Shown: positions 1 to 7,671 of the stretch, in pieces | Numbering within the stretch: position 1 is the stretch's first letter | Layout: each line of letters begins with the position of its first letter | Assembly (NCBI RefSeq): GCF_900104355.1 | Contig: NZ_FNIY01000001.1 | Span: 186,001 to 250,000, forward strand | Direction of reading: 5' to 3' | DNA from: Phyllobacterium sp. OV277 | GTDB lineage: Bacteria; Pseudomonadota; Alphaproteobacteria; Rhizobiales; Rhizobiaceae | Length of the DNA stretch: 64,000 nucleotides | Notes under the pieces: generated by a model | What the model was told of the DNA's origin: nothing | Database searches by the model: none | Seen by the model: only the letters and a program-made list of their open reading frames with translations | Program-made: the position numbers and the translations under genes

Positions 1-65
1 GCGCCCCGCGCGACTTCTCAGACTACGTTCAGGAAACAGCAGCAACCGGCGTCTGGTCGGTATAG
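1..65 (+). CDS. C-terminal end of an NmrA/SDR-like NAD(P)-binding protein (partial)
   Basis: The window opens inside a coding frame that runs from base 3 to a TAG at 63-65 and encodes APRDFSDYVQETAATGVWSV. The ending, with a D-F-x-x-Y/F-x-x-x-x-A-x-x-G-x-W pattern, resembles the C-terminus of NmrA-type NAD(P)-binding proteins (atypical short-chain dehydrogenases). Only about 20 residues are visible, so the family call is a recollection of pattern. It lies 15 bases before the next gene on the same strand and could be cotranscribed with it. Confidence 0.45.
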   Translation, partial: APRDFSDYVQETAATGVWSV

Positions 66-80
66 TGGAGGGACAGTAAC

Positions 81-566
81 ATGTGGCTACCTATTCTCAC
101 CCTTTTGGCCGCCTTGGGAAGCGGCCTGATGGCGGGTTTGTTCTTCGCCTTTTCAAGCTTCATCATGACGGCATTCGCCAAGCTTCCGCCCGAACAGGGC
201 ATCGCCGCCATGAATTCGATCAATGTGACGATCCTCAACTTCTCGTTCACGCTGGCTTTCTTCGGCACAGCAGCGATCTGTGTGGTGCTTGGTGTTGTCA
301 GCGTTCTACGCTGGAGCGACGCCGGGTCTCTGGCCCTACTGGCTGGCAGCGTGCTCTTTCTCGTCGGCACGATCATCGTTACAATGGTTTTCAATGTACC
401 GCTCAATGACGCATTGGCGGCGGTTGCTCCCGCAAGCACCGAGGGCGCAAGCGTCTGGGCAAATTATCTGAAGGATTGGCTTCCCTGGAATCATGTGCGG
501 ACGGTTGCAAACTTCGCCGCCCTCGCCGCCTTCATCTTCGCCTTCGCCCAGCAATCGCAGGCATAA
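81..566 (+). CDS. DUF1772 (anthrone oxygenase-like) membrane protein
   Basis: A 161-residue integral membrane protein with about four hydrophobic segments (roughly residues 5-30, 50-75, 85-110 and 140-158). The loop after the third segment has the FNVPLND motif, an N-x-P-x-N type signature of the DUF1772 family, and a W-x-x-W-N-H-x-R motif follows near residue 135. The family includes fungal anthrone oxygenases, but bacterial members are mostly of unknown function. The start is supported by GGAGGGA about 8 bases upstream. It is probably cotranscribed with the partial oxidoreductase gene before it, a common pairing. The substrate cannot be told from the sequence. Confidence 0.8.
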   Translation: MWLPILTLLAALGSGLMAGLFFAFSSFIMTAFAKLPPEQGIAAMNSINVTILNFSFTLAFFGTAAICVVLGVVSVLRWSDAGSLALLAGSVLFLVGTIIVTMVFNVPLNDALAAVAPASTEGASVWANYLKDWLPWNHVRTVANFAALAAFIFAFAQQSQA

Positions 567-568
567 AA

Positions 569-1513
569 CTACCCGATGACACGAAGCGCGCGTGCAGCGC
601 GCTTCAAAGCCTGCGGCGGCTGACCATAAAGCCGCAAAAACGCGCGCCGCATGCGTTCGGGATCCACGAACCCCACGGACACCGCAATGCTCTCAATCGG
701 TTCACTACCCGATTCAATCCGCCCTCGTGCCGCTTCCGCCCGCAAACGCTCTACCGCCTTTGCCGGAGTCTCTCCCGTTTCAGCCCGAAATGCCCGGCCA
801 AACTGACGCGGACTGAGACAGGCCGCCTCTGCCAGCCGTTCCACCGGCAATGCCTCATGCAAATGCTCACGGGCAAAGCTCAAAGCGCGCCGCACCCGGT
901 CGCTATCGGGCGCCAATTCCAGCATGGCGGAAAATTGCGACTGGCCACCGGGACGGCGATGATAGACCACCAGCTCCTGCGCCACCGCCCGCGCTGCATC
1001 GCCACCAAGATCATCCTCAATCAGCGCCAGTGCCAGATCAATTCCTGCGGTGATACCAGCCGATGTCCAGACCGAACCATCCTTCACGTAGATTTTGTCG
1101 CCATCAACCGCGATATCGGGAAAGCGCTTTTGCAGATCCGCCGCGCGCCGCCAATGGGTTGTCGCCCGCCTGCCGTCAAGCAGACCCGCAGCCGCAAGCA
1201 GAAACGCACCGGTGCACACACTGGCAACCCGCCGCGAACGCAGCGCCATATCCCGTACCAATGCGGGAAGTGTTTCCGTTTGTGATCCCGTGCGCGCGCC
1301 TCTACCGCCTGCAATCATCAGTGTATCGAAAGTCTGATCCCCGACCCGCTTGGTCATGACTTCAAGTGCTGCGGTGCTCGCTACAAGCCCGCCATCTGCC
1401 GAGATCACGTGCAACCGATATTCCGGCCCTGCAATCTGAAAAGCCGACAATGGCCCCGTCAGGTCGAGAATCTGAAACTCAGGGAAAATGAAAAATCCGA
1501 TATTGCGGGTCAT
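569..1513 (-). CDS. GlxA-type transcriptional regulator (DJ-1/PfpI domain plus AraC helix-turn-helix)
   Basis: A 314-residue regulator. The N-terminal half (about 1-190) is a DJ-1/PfpI class I glutamine amidotransferase-like domain with the SVCTGAFLLAAAGLLDG nucleophile-elbow region. The C-terminal third is an AraC double helix-turn-helix with the typical second-helix ending SVGFVDPERMRRAFLRLYG. These proteins bind DNA; the amidotransferase-like domain is thought to sense a ligand. It is divergent from the DJ-1/PfpI enzyme gene at 1598 with an 84-base gap, the usual layout for a regulator and its target. That it controls the neighbour is an inference. A second regulator of the same architecture lies at 4501-5451. 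Confidence 0.88.
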   Translation of the reverse strand: MTRNIGFFIFPEFQILDLTGPLSAFQIAGPEYRLHVISADGGLVASTAALEVMTKRVGDQTFDTLMIAGGRGARTGSQTETLPALVRDMALRSRRVASVCTGAFLLAAAGLLDGRRATTHWRRAADLQKRFPDIAVDGDKIYVKDGSVWTSAGITAGIDLALALIEDDLGGDAARAVAQELVVYHRRPGGQSQFSAMLELAPDSDRVRRALSFAREHLHEALPVERLAEAACLSPRQFGRAFRAETGETPAKAVERLRAEAARGRIESGSEPIESIAVSVGFVDPERMRRAFLRLYGQPPQALKRAARALRVIG

Positions 1514-1597
1514 GGCTGGAAATGAGGGTTCTATGTCATTTAAGACTCGATCATGCCGCTCTATTCTGATGCTGTCAACTCATGCAGAGGAATAGCC

Positions 1598-2284
1598 ATG
1601 GCCCATCCGATCACCATCGTCATCCCCATCTACAACGGCGTCACGCATCTTGATTTCACTGGACCGCACCAGTTTCTCTCCCGTCTGCCGGATGCAAAGG
1701 TCATTGTTGCTTCCATGGGTGGCAAGGATGTCGGTGCGGACGGCCTTGTCTTTTCCGGTCTTGCTGATCTTTCGACAATCGAACGGTGCGACGTGCTTTG
1801 CGTGCCGGGTGGCTCCGGTTGCACACGCGCCCTGCAGGATGAAGCGTTTGTCCTTGCAATTCGCCACCTCGGCCTCTCTGCACAATACATCACCTCGGTC
1901 TGTACCGGATCGCTGATCCTTGGCGCTGCCGGTCTTCTCAAGGGCAAACGGGTGGCCTGTCATTGGGCATGGCGGGACATGCTGCTGCCATTCGGTGCTA
2001 TTCCCAACACTGATCGCGTGGTGCGCGACGGCAATATCCTGACTGGCGGCGGCGTCACCGCTGGCATTGATTTTGTGCTCACGCTGATTGCCGAATTGCA
2101 GGGGGATGAGGTTGCCCAGCGCATTCAACTCATGCTCGAGTATGCGCCTGCCCCGCCTTTCAACTCCGGCCGCCCCGAAACCGCATCGCAAAAGACTGTC
2201 GACGCAGTGCGCAGTTGGATGCAGCCATTTGTGCAACAGCGGCATGACGAGATCGCGCTGGCTGCTGCACGGCTTGCGGAATAA
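1598..2284 (+). CDS. DJ-1/PfpI family protein, isonitrile hydratase-like
   Basis: A 228-residue single-domain DJ-1/PfpI protein. The nucleophile-elbow cysteine is Cys102 in SVCTGSLILGAAGLL, and Asp19 lies in HLDFTGPHQF. Both features and the length match the Pseudomonas isonitrile hydratase InhA, which hydrates isonitriles to N-substituted formamides. The enzyme assignment is by family resemblance and the true substrate is unproven. I chose the ATG at 1598 over an in-frame ATG at 1553 because AGAGGAA lies just upstream. It is divergent from the GlxA-type regulator at 569-1513. Confidence 0.8.
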   Translation: MAHPITIVIPIYNGVTHLDFTGPHQFLSRLPDAKVIVASMGGKDVGADGLVFSGLADLSTIERCDVLCVPGGSGCTRALQDEAFVLAIRHLGLSAQYITSVCTGSLILGAAGLLKGKRVACHWAWRDMLLPFGAIPNTDRVVRDGNILTGGGVTAGIDFVLTLIAELQGDEVAQRIQLMLEYAPAPPFNSGRPETASQKTVDAVRSWMQPFVQQRHDEIALAAARLAE

Positions 2285-2357
2285 TCCTGCTCCAATCAAC
2301 CAGACCCGGCCAGCCATGTGGCCGGGTTTTATTTTCTTATAATCGCGCTTGCGACTC

Positions 2358-2377
2358 ACATAAGTCTGTGCTTATGT
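2358..2377. promoter_or_regulatory. Probable ArsR-family operator
   Basis: A perfect inverted repeat, ACATAAG-N6-CTTATGT, with 7-base arms, ends 6 bases before the start codon of the ArsR-type gene. This size and position fit an autoregulatory operator for a winged-helix dimer. The sequence shows the palindrome; the binding is inferred. Confidence 0.6.
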
Positions 2378-2383
2378 ATTGGC

Positions 2384-2698
2384 ATGTCTGAGGTCGATAT
2401 ATTCAAGGCACTTGCCGATCCCACCCGCCGCGCCGTGTTTGAACGGCTGGCCGATGGTGAGAAGAATGCGACGGAACTGCGCGAGGGATTTTCCCTGTCA
2501 CAGCCCGCCATGTCGCAGCATCTTGCGGTGTTGCGCTCCGCCGGGCTTGTTGCCGAACAAAAGACCGGTCGCCATGTTCATTACCGGGTCAACCCGGATG
2601 GACTGGCGCAAATCCACCAATGGCTCAACCGCTACCGCGCCTTCTGGCCGCAGCGCGTCGATGAACTGAAGCAGCTTTTGAAGGAGATGGATCAATGA
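2384..2698 (+). CDS. ArsR/SmtB-family winged-helix repressor
   Basis: A 104-residue winged-helix regulator beginning MSEVDIFKALADPTRRAVFE, the classic opening of ArsR-like regulators paired with SRPBCC proteins. The recognition helix region reads LSQPAMSQHLAVLRSAGLV and the wing RHVHYRV. It lacks the CxCxxC metal site of true arsenic or cadmium sensors, so metal sensing is unlikely. The start at 2384 follows the palindrome at 2358-2377. The stop overlaps the next start (ATGA at 2695-2698), so it is translationally coupled to the SRPBCC gene. Confidence 0.88.
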   Translation: MSEVDIFKALADPTRRAVFERLADGEKNATELREGFSLSQPAMSQHLAVLRSAGLVAEQKTGRHVHYRVNPDGLAQIHQWLNRYRAFWPQRVDELKQLLKEMDQ

Positions 2699-3075
2699 CC
2701 AGCGACACGGCAGAAGCCGACACCGCCCTGCGTTACGAATATGATCTGGATGCCGCACCCTCAAAAGTCTGGCGCGCCCTGACCGTGCCGGAATTCGTGG
2801 CCCGCTGGCTGCTGCCCGACCCGCAGGCGCCACAGGAGCCATCGCGCATTTCGCTTGAAGTCATCGAGGCCGATACGGAGCGCTTCGTTCGCTATTCCAT
2901 GCGCGAAGACGATGAAGCGGTGCCTGATAGCATCGTCACCTTCCGGATCGATCCCAATGGCTCGGGCGGCACCACGTTCAGCATTGTGCATGAGCCTGTA
3001 GCCTTGGCAAAGCCGATCAGCCGCACCGCTGCCAACGGCAACGCGCCGCCGACAACCATGCGCCTTGCCGCTTAA
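2695..3075 (+). CDS. SRPBCC / AHSA1-like domain protein
   Basis: A 126-residue START-like (SRPBCC) protein with the family opening YEYDLDAAPSKVWRALTVPE and the WLLPD element. Such proteins bind small hydrophobic ligands in a helix-grip fold. They are very commonly encoded directly after an ArsR-type repressor, as here with a 4-base overlap. At 126 residues it is slightly shorter than most AHSA1-like proteins (140-160), but the C-terminal ANGNAPPTTMRLAA resembles known members, so I do not call it truncated. The ligand is unknown. Confidence 0.8.
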   Translation: MTSDTAEADTALRYEYDLDAAPSKVWRALTVPEFVARWLLPDPQAPQEPSRISLEVIEADTERFVRYSMREDDEAVPDSIVTFRIDPNGSGGTTFSIVHEPVALAKPISRTAANGNAPPTTMRLAA

Positions 3076-3111
3076 ACCAAACAAAATCTCAATATCGAAG
3101 GAGTGTTCGCC

Positions 3112-3735
3112 ATGCGCGACATGATGCAGCTCGTCCCTATGGTCGTGGAACAATCCAGCCGTGGTGAACGATCATTTGATATCTATTCGCGCCTGTTGCG
3201 CGAGCGAATTGTCTTTCTGAATGGTCAGGTGGAAGATGGAATGGCAACGCTGATCTGCGCGCAACTGCTGTTCCTTGAATCGGAAAACCCGAAAAAACCC
3301 ATCTCCATGTATATCAACTCGCCCGGCGGCGTGATTACCAGTGGTCTTGCCATTTATGACACGATGCAGTTCATCACCTGCCCTGTTGCCACGCTGTGCA
3401 TGGGCACGGCGCGCTCCATGGGATCATTCCTGCTGATGGCTGGTGAACCCGGCCATCGCGCCGCCCTGCCCAATGCCAGCCTGCACGTACACCAGCCGCT
3501 TGGCGGTTTTCAGGGTCAGGCCTCGGATATTTTCATTCAGGCTCAGGAAATGGCCGTCGTTAAACGGCGCATGACAACGCTCTATGCCCATCATTGCGGA
3601 CGCACGGTGGAAGAGGTCGAGAAAACCCTCGACCGCGACCATTTCATGACCGCACAGGAAGGGCTCGACTGGGGGCTTGTGGATACGATCATCACCAAGC
3701 GCGACAGCGATCCGTTGCAGATTACGAAGGAGTGA
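3112..3735 (+). CDS. clpP: ATP-dependent Clp protease proteolytic subunit (ClpP paralogue)
   Basis: A 207-residue ClpP-fold serine protease. The catalytic triad is visible: Ser102 in ARSMGSFLL, His127 in LHVHQP and Asp176 in DRDHFM. The nucleophile region reads GTARSMGS where most ClpPs have GQAASMGA, which suggests an extra paralogue rather than the housekeeping copy. ClpP forms two stacked seven-member rings that degrade proteins fed by ClpX or ClpA. No clpX or tig is adjacent; tig lies at 25311. GAAGGAG at 3097-3103 supports the ATG at 3112 (an in-frame GTG at 3103 sits inside it). It follows the ArsR/SRPBCC pair by 36 bases and may share its promoter. Confidence 0.9.
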   Translation: MRDMMQLVPMVVEQSSRGERSFDIYSRLLRERIVFLNGQVEDGMATLICAQLLFLESENPKKPISMYINSPGGVITSGLAIYDTMQFITCPVATLCMGTARSMGSFLLMAGEPGHRAALPNASLHVHQPLGGFQGQASDIFIQAQEMAVVKRRMTTLYAHHCGRTVEEVEKTLDRDHFMTAQEGLDWGLVDTIITKRDSDPLQITKE

Positions 3736-3744
3736 GCGCCAGCC

Positions 3745-4386
3745 TCACCCCTTCCAGTGCGAACAGCGGATCACATCGCAGAAATTGCCACGATGGAAAT
3801 GCGGATCCTTATCCGCAAGTACATCGGCCTTGACGTTGCCAAAAGTGGTGTCAGGCTTGTGCTTGATGCCGTCATAGAAGGCCTGAATGATATCTTCCTT
3901 GAAGTGGTCACTGCGTGGAAACGCCTTGACCACCGCCTCACGCTCCGCATCGCTATATTGCTTGTAGGTCAGCCCCAGCACATCCATCTCCACCCCGGCA
4001 GTCACCAGTGCCACAACAGGGTGCATATGTTTGGGGATTCCGGGCGTTGTATGCAGGGCAATCGCCGTCCACACCGTATCAATATCCGCTTGGGCAATGC
4101 CATGACCGCGCAAAAATTCCCGTGCCGCATTGGCACCATCCACTTCGAAGCGCTCATCGGCGCTGCTGTGCTGATGGGTCAGGCCCATATCATGGAACAT
4201 TGCGCCGGTGTAAAGCAGCTCAGGGTCGAATTTCAGCCCCTTCTGCTGTCCTGCAATCGCACCGAAATAATAGACGCGGCTTGAATGGTTGAAGAGCAGT
4301 TCCGAAGCCGTGTCACGCACCAGCTCGGTGACGTCTCTTGCAAGCTTCGTATCGGGAATGCTGATACCACCAATGGATATGGACAT
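3745..4386 (-). CDS. HD-domain hydrolase, cyanamide hydratase-like
   Basis: A 213-residue HD-superfamily protein. The metal ligands are visible as His in FNHSSRVYYFG, the HD pair in MFHDMGL and further histidines around IALHTTPGIPKHMHP. The NHSxRVY opening and the FHDMGL block resemble the cyanamide hydratase (Ddi2-like) family, though many bacterial members have no proven substrate. I chose the ATG at 4386, which has AAAGGAG 8-14 bases upstream, over an upstream start at 4470. It is divergent from a GlxA-type regulator (4501), with 114 bases between the starts. Confidence 0.75.
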   Translation of the reverse strand: MSISIGGISIPDTKLARDVTELVRDTASELLFNHSSRVYYFGAIAGQQKGLKFDPELLYTGAMFHDMGLTHQHSSADERFEVDGANAAREFLRGHGIAQADIDTVWTAIALHTTPGIPKHMHPVVALVTAGVEMDVLGLTYKQYSDAEREAVVKAFPRSDHFKEDIIQAFYDGIKHKPDTTFGNVKADVLADKDPHFHRGNFCDVIRCSHWKG

Positions 4387-4500
4387 TTTGAGTTCTCCTT
4401 TGTCTTGGATACCGACCCTATCGTTCGCGCCATTTGGCAGCAATTGACTGAATACGTCTAATTCTGCCAATATACGATCCGTAACGCCACGGAGCGAAAA

Positions 4501-5451
4501 ATGCGGACCATCAGTCTATTGGCCATGCCCGGCGTCCAGCTTCTCGATGTATCGGGACCAATGGACGTGTTTGCCGAAGCCAATGTGCAATCGGGACGCA
4601 CGGAATATGAATTACAGGTGGTCGGCATTGAAGCCGGGCCAATCCGCAGTTCATCAGGTGTGCGGCTTTTGCCTGACCGGATCATAACGGATGAGGCAGA
4701 TAGCATCGATACAATGCTGGTTGCCGGATGCCCGCATGCGCCTGATATCCGGCTTACGCTGGAACAACATCAATGGTTGCGCAGCTCCTGCCTGCGGGCG
4801 CTCCGCTTTGGTTCCGTTTGCAGCGGCGCTTTCATTCTTGCAGCGGCAGGGCTGCTTGATGGCAGGCGCGTCACCACCCACTGGGCCGTCGCGGACACCC
4901 TGACTGCAACTTACCCCACCATTCACGTCGATGCGGATGCGCTGCATGTGCGCGATGGTCCTGTGCGGACTGCTGCGGGCGTGACGGCCGGGCTCGATAT
5001 GGCGCTTGCTCTGGTTGAGGAAGATCTTGGCCGCGACATCGCCCTCAAAGTGGCGGGTCAACTGGTGATGTTCTTCAAGCGCCCCGGCGGACAGATGCAA
5101 TTCAGCCGTCATGGCGAGGCGGAACCGGGCGGGCGGTCCGCCCTGCAGGAGGTCCAGCGCTGGGTTGCCGCCAATCCCGGCGAAGACCATTCCGTCGCCA
5201 GCCTTGCCCAGCGCACCGGGCTTAGCCCACGCCATTTCGCCCGTATTTTTCAGCAGGAAGTGGGTATTACACCGGCTATATGGGTGGAAACGGCGCGAAT
5301 CACCGCTGCGCGCAATCTTCTGGAAAATGGCCACCGGCTGCCAAAACAGGTCGCAGTCGAATGCGGCTTTGCCGATGCGGACACGCTGCGCCGCGCCTTT
5401 GTGCGCCATGTCGGCGTGACACCGGCAGAGTACAGGCGGCGCTATTTGTGA
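4501..5451 (+). CDS. GlxA-type transcriptional regulator (DJ-1/PfpI domain plus AraC helix-turn-helix)
   Basis: A 316-residue regulator with the same two-domain layout as 569-1513: an amidotransferase-like N-terminal domain with SVCSGAFILAAAGLLDG, and a C-terminal AraC domain with LAQRTGLSPRHFARIF and VECGFADADTLRRAFVRH. GGAGCG lies about 5 bases before the ATG. It is divergent from the HD hydrolase gene and is a likely regulator of it, judged by position only. The two GlxA-type genes in this window are clearly related but not a recent duplication, because the sequences differ throughout. Confidence 0.88.
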   Translation: MRTISLLAMPGVQLLDVSGPMDVFAEANVQSGRTEYELQVVGIEAGPIRSSSGVRLLPDRIITDEADSIDTMLVAGCPHAPDIRLTLEQHQWLRSSCLRALRFGSVCSGAFILAAAGLLDGRRVTTHWAVADTLTATYPTIHVDADALHVRDGPVRTAAGVTAGLDMALALVEEDLGRDIALKVAGQLVMFFKRPGGQMQFSRHGEAEPGGRSALQEVQRWVAANPGEDHSVASLAQRTGLSPRHFARIFQQEVGITPAIWVETARITAARNLLENGHRLPKQVAVECGFADADTLRRAFVRHVGVTPAEYRRRYL

Positions 5452-5647
5452 GGGTGGACAGGGCGGCGATCTTATTTTATACGGCTCGTCCACACCGATG
5501 GAGTGTTTATGTCTAATCAGTCTGAGTCCCGCTAGAGCCCCAGCTTCTTTGAAGGTTGGGGCGTGAAAACAGGAGCACCGCGCCAAACGTATTTGGCAGC
5601 GGATAGGTTCTTATGGGCTTTTGCCCGTTTTCCCAGGACTTGGATCA

Positions 5648-5905
5648 ATGGATATTTCGCGCGACGAACAGCGCATACTTCACCTGCTCGCCCAGGGCGG
5701 CAAAATTTTACTCGAAAAAGATGAGCGCAAGGCCATCACGGACATCATCTGCCTCACCCGCGATGGTTCCCGCTATACGGCTTGCAATTTGCGGCTCTTC
5801 CGCAAGCTCAAGCAGAAGGGCGCCATCGCCTCATCCGGCGGCGGCCCCTACCGCGTAACCCGTCGCGGCCTGCAACTGGTAAGGGCGGAGCTGGATAATC
5901 GGTAA
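5648..5905 (+). CDS. yjhX: YjhX-family toxin (UPF0386)
   Basis: An 85-residue protein, exactly the length of Escherichia coli YjhX, and collinear with it: SRDEQRILHLLAQGGKI near the N-terminus, LRLFRKLKQKGAI in the middle, PYRVTRRGLQLVRAELDNR at the end. YjhX is reported as a toxin paired with the acetyltransferase-like antitoxin YjhQ. No acetyltransferase gene is adjacent here, so this is a solitary copy or it uses another partner. The ATG at 5648 (AGGACT upstream) fits the family length; an out-of-frame ORF starting at 5613 is not real. Repeats follow immediately downstream. Confidence 0.8.
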   Translation: MDISRDEQRILHLLAQGGKILLEKDERKAITDIICLTRDGSRYTACNLRLFRKLKQKGAIASSGGGPYRVTRRGLQLVRAELDNR

Positions 5906-5975
5906 ATGGGTGACCGGCGGTGCTGAATGGTGCCGCCGGTTGCTTTACCAAGGTTCTGGCATTGATGTTGAGGCA

Positions 5976-6140
5976 TTCACCCCCCTCTGTCCTGTCGGAC
6001 ATCTCCCCCACAAGGGGGGAGATCAGCTGTCACTACTGCCCTTGCACAATCTGCAACATTTCCAGTTGTGCAAAGGCGTTGATGTCAATGTGATCTCCCC
6101 CCTTGTGGGGGAGATGTCCGACAGGACAGAGGGGGGTGAG
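5976..6140. repeat. Long inverted repeat (49-base arms) with G/C-run mini-hairpins
   Basis: The arms at 5976-6024 and 6092-6140 are reverse complements over about 49 bases. Each arm itself contains a small hairpin (CTCCCCC-ACAA-GGGGGGAG type). The 67-base centre carries another inverted pair, TTGCACAA and TTGTGCAA. The whole element can fold into a large cruciform or RNA hairpin. Elements with this CTCCCCC/GACAGGACAG sequence are scattered through many Rhizobiales genomes; that is recollection, not a search. No gene lies in it. Confidence 0.8.
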
Positions 6141-6157
6141 CGCTTGGCAGAGCCATT

Positions 6158-6280
6158 GTTCGTGGTTCGACAAGCTCACCATGAGGGAGAGTGGAGCACT
6201 GCAACGCTAATCACCAACTTTGCCGAACTTGGCTCCCTGCAGCCTATGCTCTCCCTCATGGTGAGCCTGTCGAACCACGC
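6158..6280. repeat. Dispersed palindromic element, copy A
   Basis: The left arm (6158-6191, TTCGTGGTTCGACAAGCTCA and on) is the reverse complement of the right arm (6249-6280). The core between the arms is related to the core of copy B (11571-11725) in the same orientation and to copy C (39589-39739) in the opposite one. It encodes nothing. It lies directly after the long inverted repeat, so 5906-6322 is wholly repeat sequence between yjhX and the polymerase gene. Confidence 0.85.
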
Positions 6281-6322
6281 AGAATAGGCCTGCAATCATC
6301 GATGCAAGCTAACCACAAACCC

Positions 6323-7567
6323 TCAAAAATCCTCCGGCTCGGGTATCCGGCCAAACGCAATTTTTGAGCCGATATAATTCCCCGGACCGGTGGTCAGCCC
6401 GAGATTGAGTGCCTTGGAACCGTGGCGCACGCGCACCTTGTCGAGCATATCGGACACCCGCTCCCACTGTCCGCGCTGTTCGGTGACGGCGTACGTATCA
6501 AACAGATCCTGGCTTTCCTCCGTCTCGCTGGACAGATCATGCAGCACAACGGTCACGGTGCTCACATTTCTCATTTCACCTGCCTTGACCATTTTATCGT
6601 GCAACGCATTGAGGCAATTGAGAAAACTGTGGTCATCACGCGCCGGGCGAAATTGACCTTCCATGGTCACGCGGTTGTCCCGGTGGGCACCAACCGTATA
6701 GCTGAGCGCTCCTGCGCGGTAATGCGAACGGCGCAAACGCCGGGCGGCGCTGAGGCAAAGCAGCCGCGCGCATTGCAGCACCTTGTCGGGTGCCCGCCAG
6801 TCCGGCGGCAGGTTGCGGCCATGGCCAAACATGCGTTTGACCGTCTCGGGCTTTTCCACCGCATAGCCATGCAGCGCCGTGACAAACCGCTCGCCCTCCA
6901 CGCTGCTCCAGATTGCCCGGGCGTGTTTGGGCGCGAGCGCCCAAAGGCCCGGCACGTCATTCACCCCGGCCTGTCCCAGCCGCTGCTCCATACCCTTGGA
7001 AATACCGGGTAGATCTTTCAGTCGCAGGTCGAACAGCCGTCCCGGCAGGTCTTCATGGTCAAGCACGACGCAACCATCGGGCTTGTCCATTTCCGCCGCG
7101 ATCTTGGCGAGGAGTTCATTCAGGGAAATGCCGATGGAACAGGTCAGCACCGCGCCCATTTCATTGTGCAGAGCCCGCTTGATGCGTGCGGCAAGCCCAT
7201 GCGGGTCCTTTGCTTCCGATGCCAGCAGCGTGCATGCAACTTCATCAATGGAACGCACCGCAGCAATGGGCACGCACGTCTCAATGGTTTTCAGAATCTG
7301 GTTATGCAACTTCACATAGACGTCAGGCCGGGCTTCCAGAAAAACGATATCAGGACAGAGTTCTCGCGCTTCGCGTACGGAAGTGCCTGTTTTGATGCCA
7401 AACGGCTTTGCCTCGCGGCTGGCGGCAATCACACTCGTATGGGGAGAATCCAGCGGCACTACCGCAATCGGACGGTCGCGCAGTGCCGGGTTCAGCTGCT
7501 GCTCGGCGCTGGCGAAGAAACTGTCAAAGTCGAGATACAGTTTTTCCAGATGGGTCGGTTTGCGCAT
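6323..7567 (-). CDS. Y-family (DinB/UmuC-like) translesion DNA polymerase
   Basis: A 414-residue Y-family polymerase. The palm carboxylates are present in YLDFDSFFASAEQ near the N-terminus and in RSIDEVACTLL near residue 105, with the FF steric-gate region after the first Asp. A helix-hairpin-helix (DLPGISKGMEQRLGQAG) follows near residue 185, then a little-finger domain. It copies damaged DNA with low fidelity. It is longer than typical Pol IV (about 350-365), and I see no obvious QLSLF-type clamp-binding motif at the C-terminus, which ends IAFGRIPEPEDF. An SOS box lies 31 bases upstream, so damage-inducible expression is likely. Confidence 0.85.
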   Translation of the reverse strand: MRKPTHLEKLYLDFDSFFASAEQQLNPALRDRPIAVVPLDSPHTSVIAASREAKPFGIKTGTSVREARELCPDIVFLEARPDVYVKLHNQILKTIETCVPIAAVRSIDEVACTLLASEAKDPHGLAARIKRALHNEMGAVLTCSIGISLNELLAKIAAEMDKPDGCVVLDHEDLPGRLFDLRLKDLPGISKGMEQRLGQAGVNDVPGLWALAPKHARAIWSSVEGERFVTALHGYAVEKPETVKRMFGHGRNLPPDWRAPDKVLQCARLLCLSAARRLRRSHYRAGALSYTVGAHRDNRVTMEGQFRPARDDHSFLNCLNALHDKMVKAGEMRNVSTVTVVLHDLSSETEESQDLFDTYAVTEQRGQWERVSDMLDKVRVRHGSKALNLGLTTGPGNYIGSKIAFGRIPEPEDF

Positions 7568-7597
7568 GGATCACGGGTTCTATCATTGCCGATATGA

Positions 7598-7612
7598 GAA
7601 CAAAAATAGAAC
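7598..7612 (-). promoter_or_regulatory. LexA (SOS) box of the Y-family polymerase gene
   Basis: GAAC-AAAAATA-GAAC, which is GTTC-TATTTTT-GTTC on the coding strand, matches the alphaproteobacterial LexA consensus GTTC-N7-GTTC exactly. It lies 31 bases before the start codon at 7567, in the promoter zone. The match is seen directly; LexA binding is inferred from the known consensus. Confidence 0.8.
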
Positions 7613-7671
7613 ATATGCGGAGAGAGTGCAAACTTATTCCGAAATTGCCGCGGTTCTGCTGACAGCCGCCG

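Noticed and set aside
476-1285. Open frame of 269 residues on the plus strand
   Set aside because: It is antisense to the GlxA-type regulator, has the Arg/Pro/His-rich look of a shadow frame in high-GC DNA, and matches no family.
2695-3075. Frameshift at the end of the SRPBCC gene
   Set aside because: The C-terminal residues (ANGNAPPTTMRLAA) look like normal family endings and the length is only slightly short.
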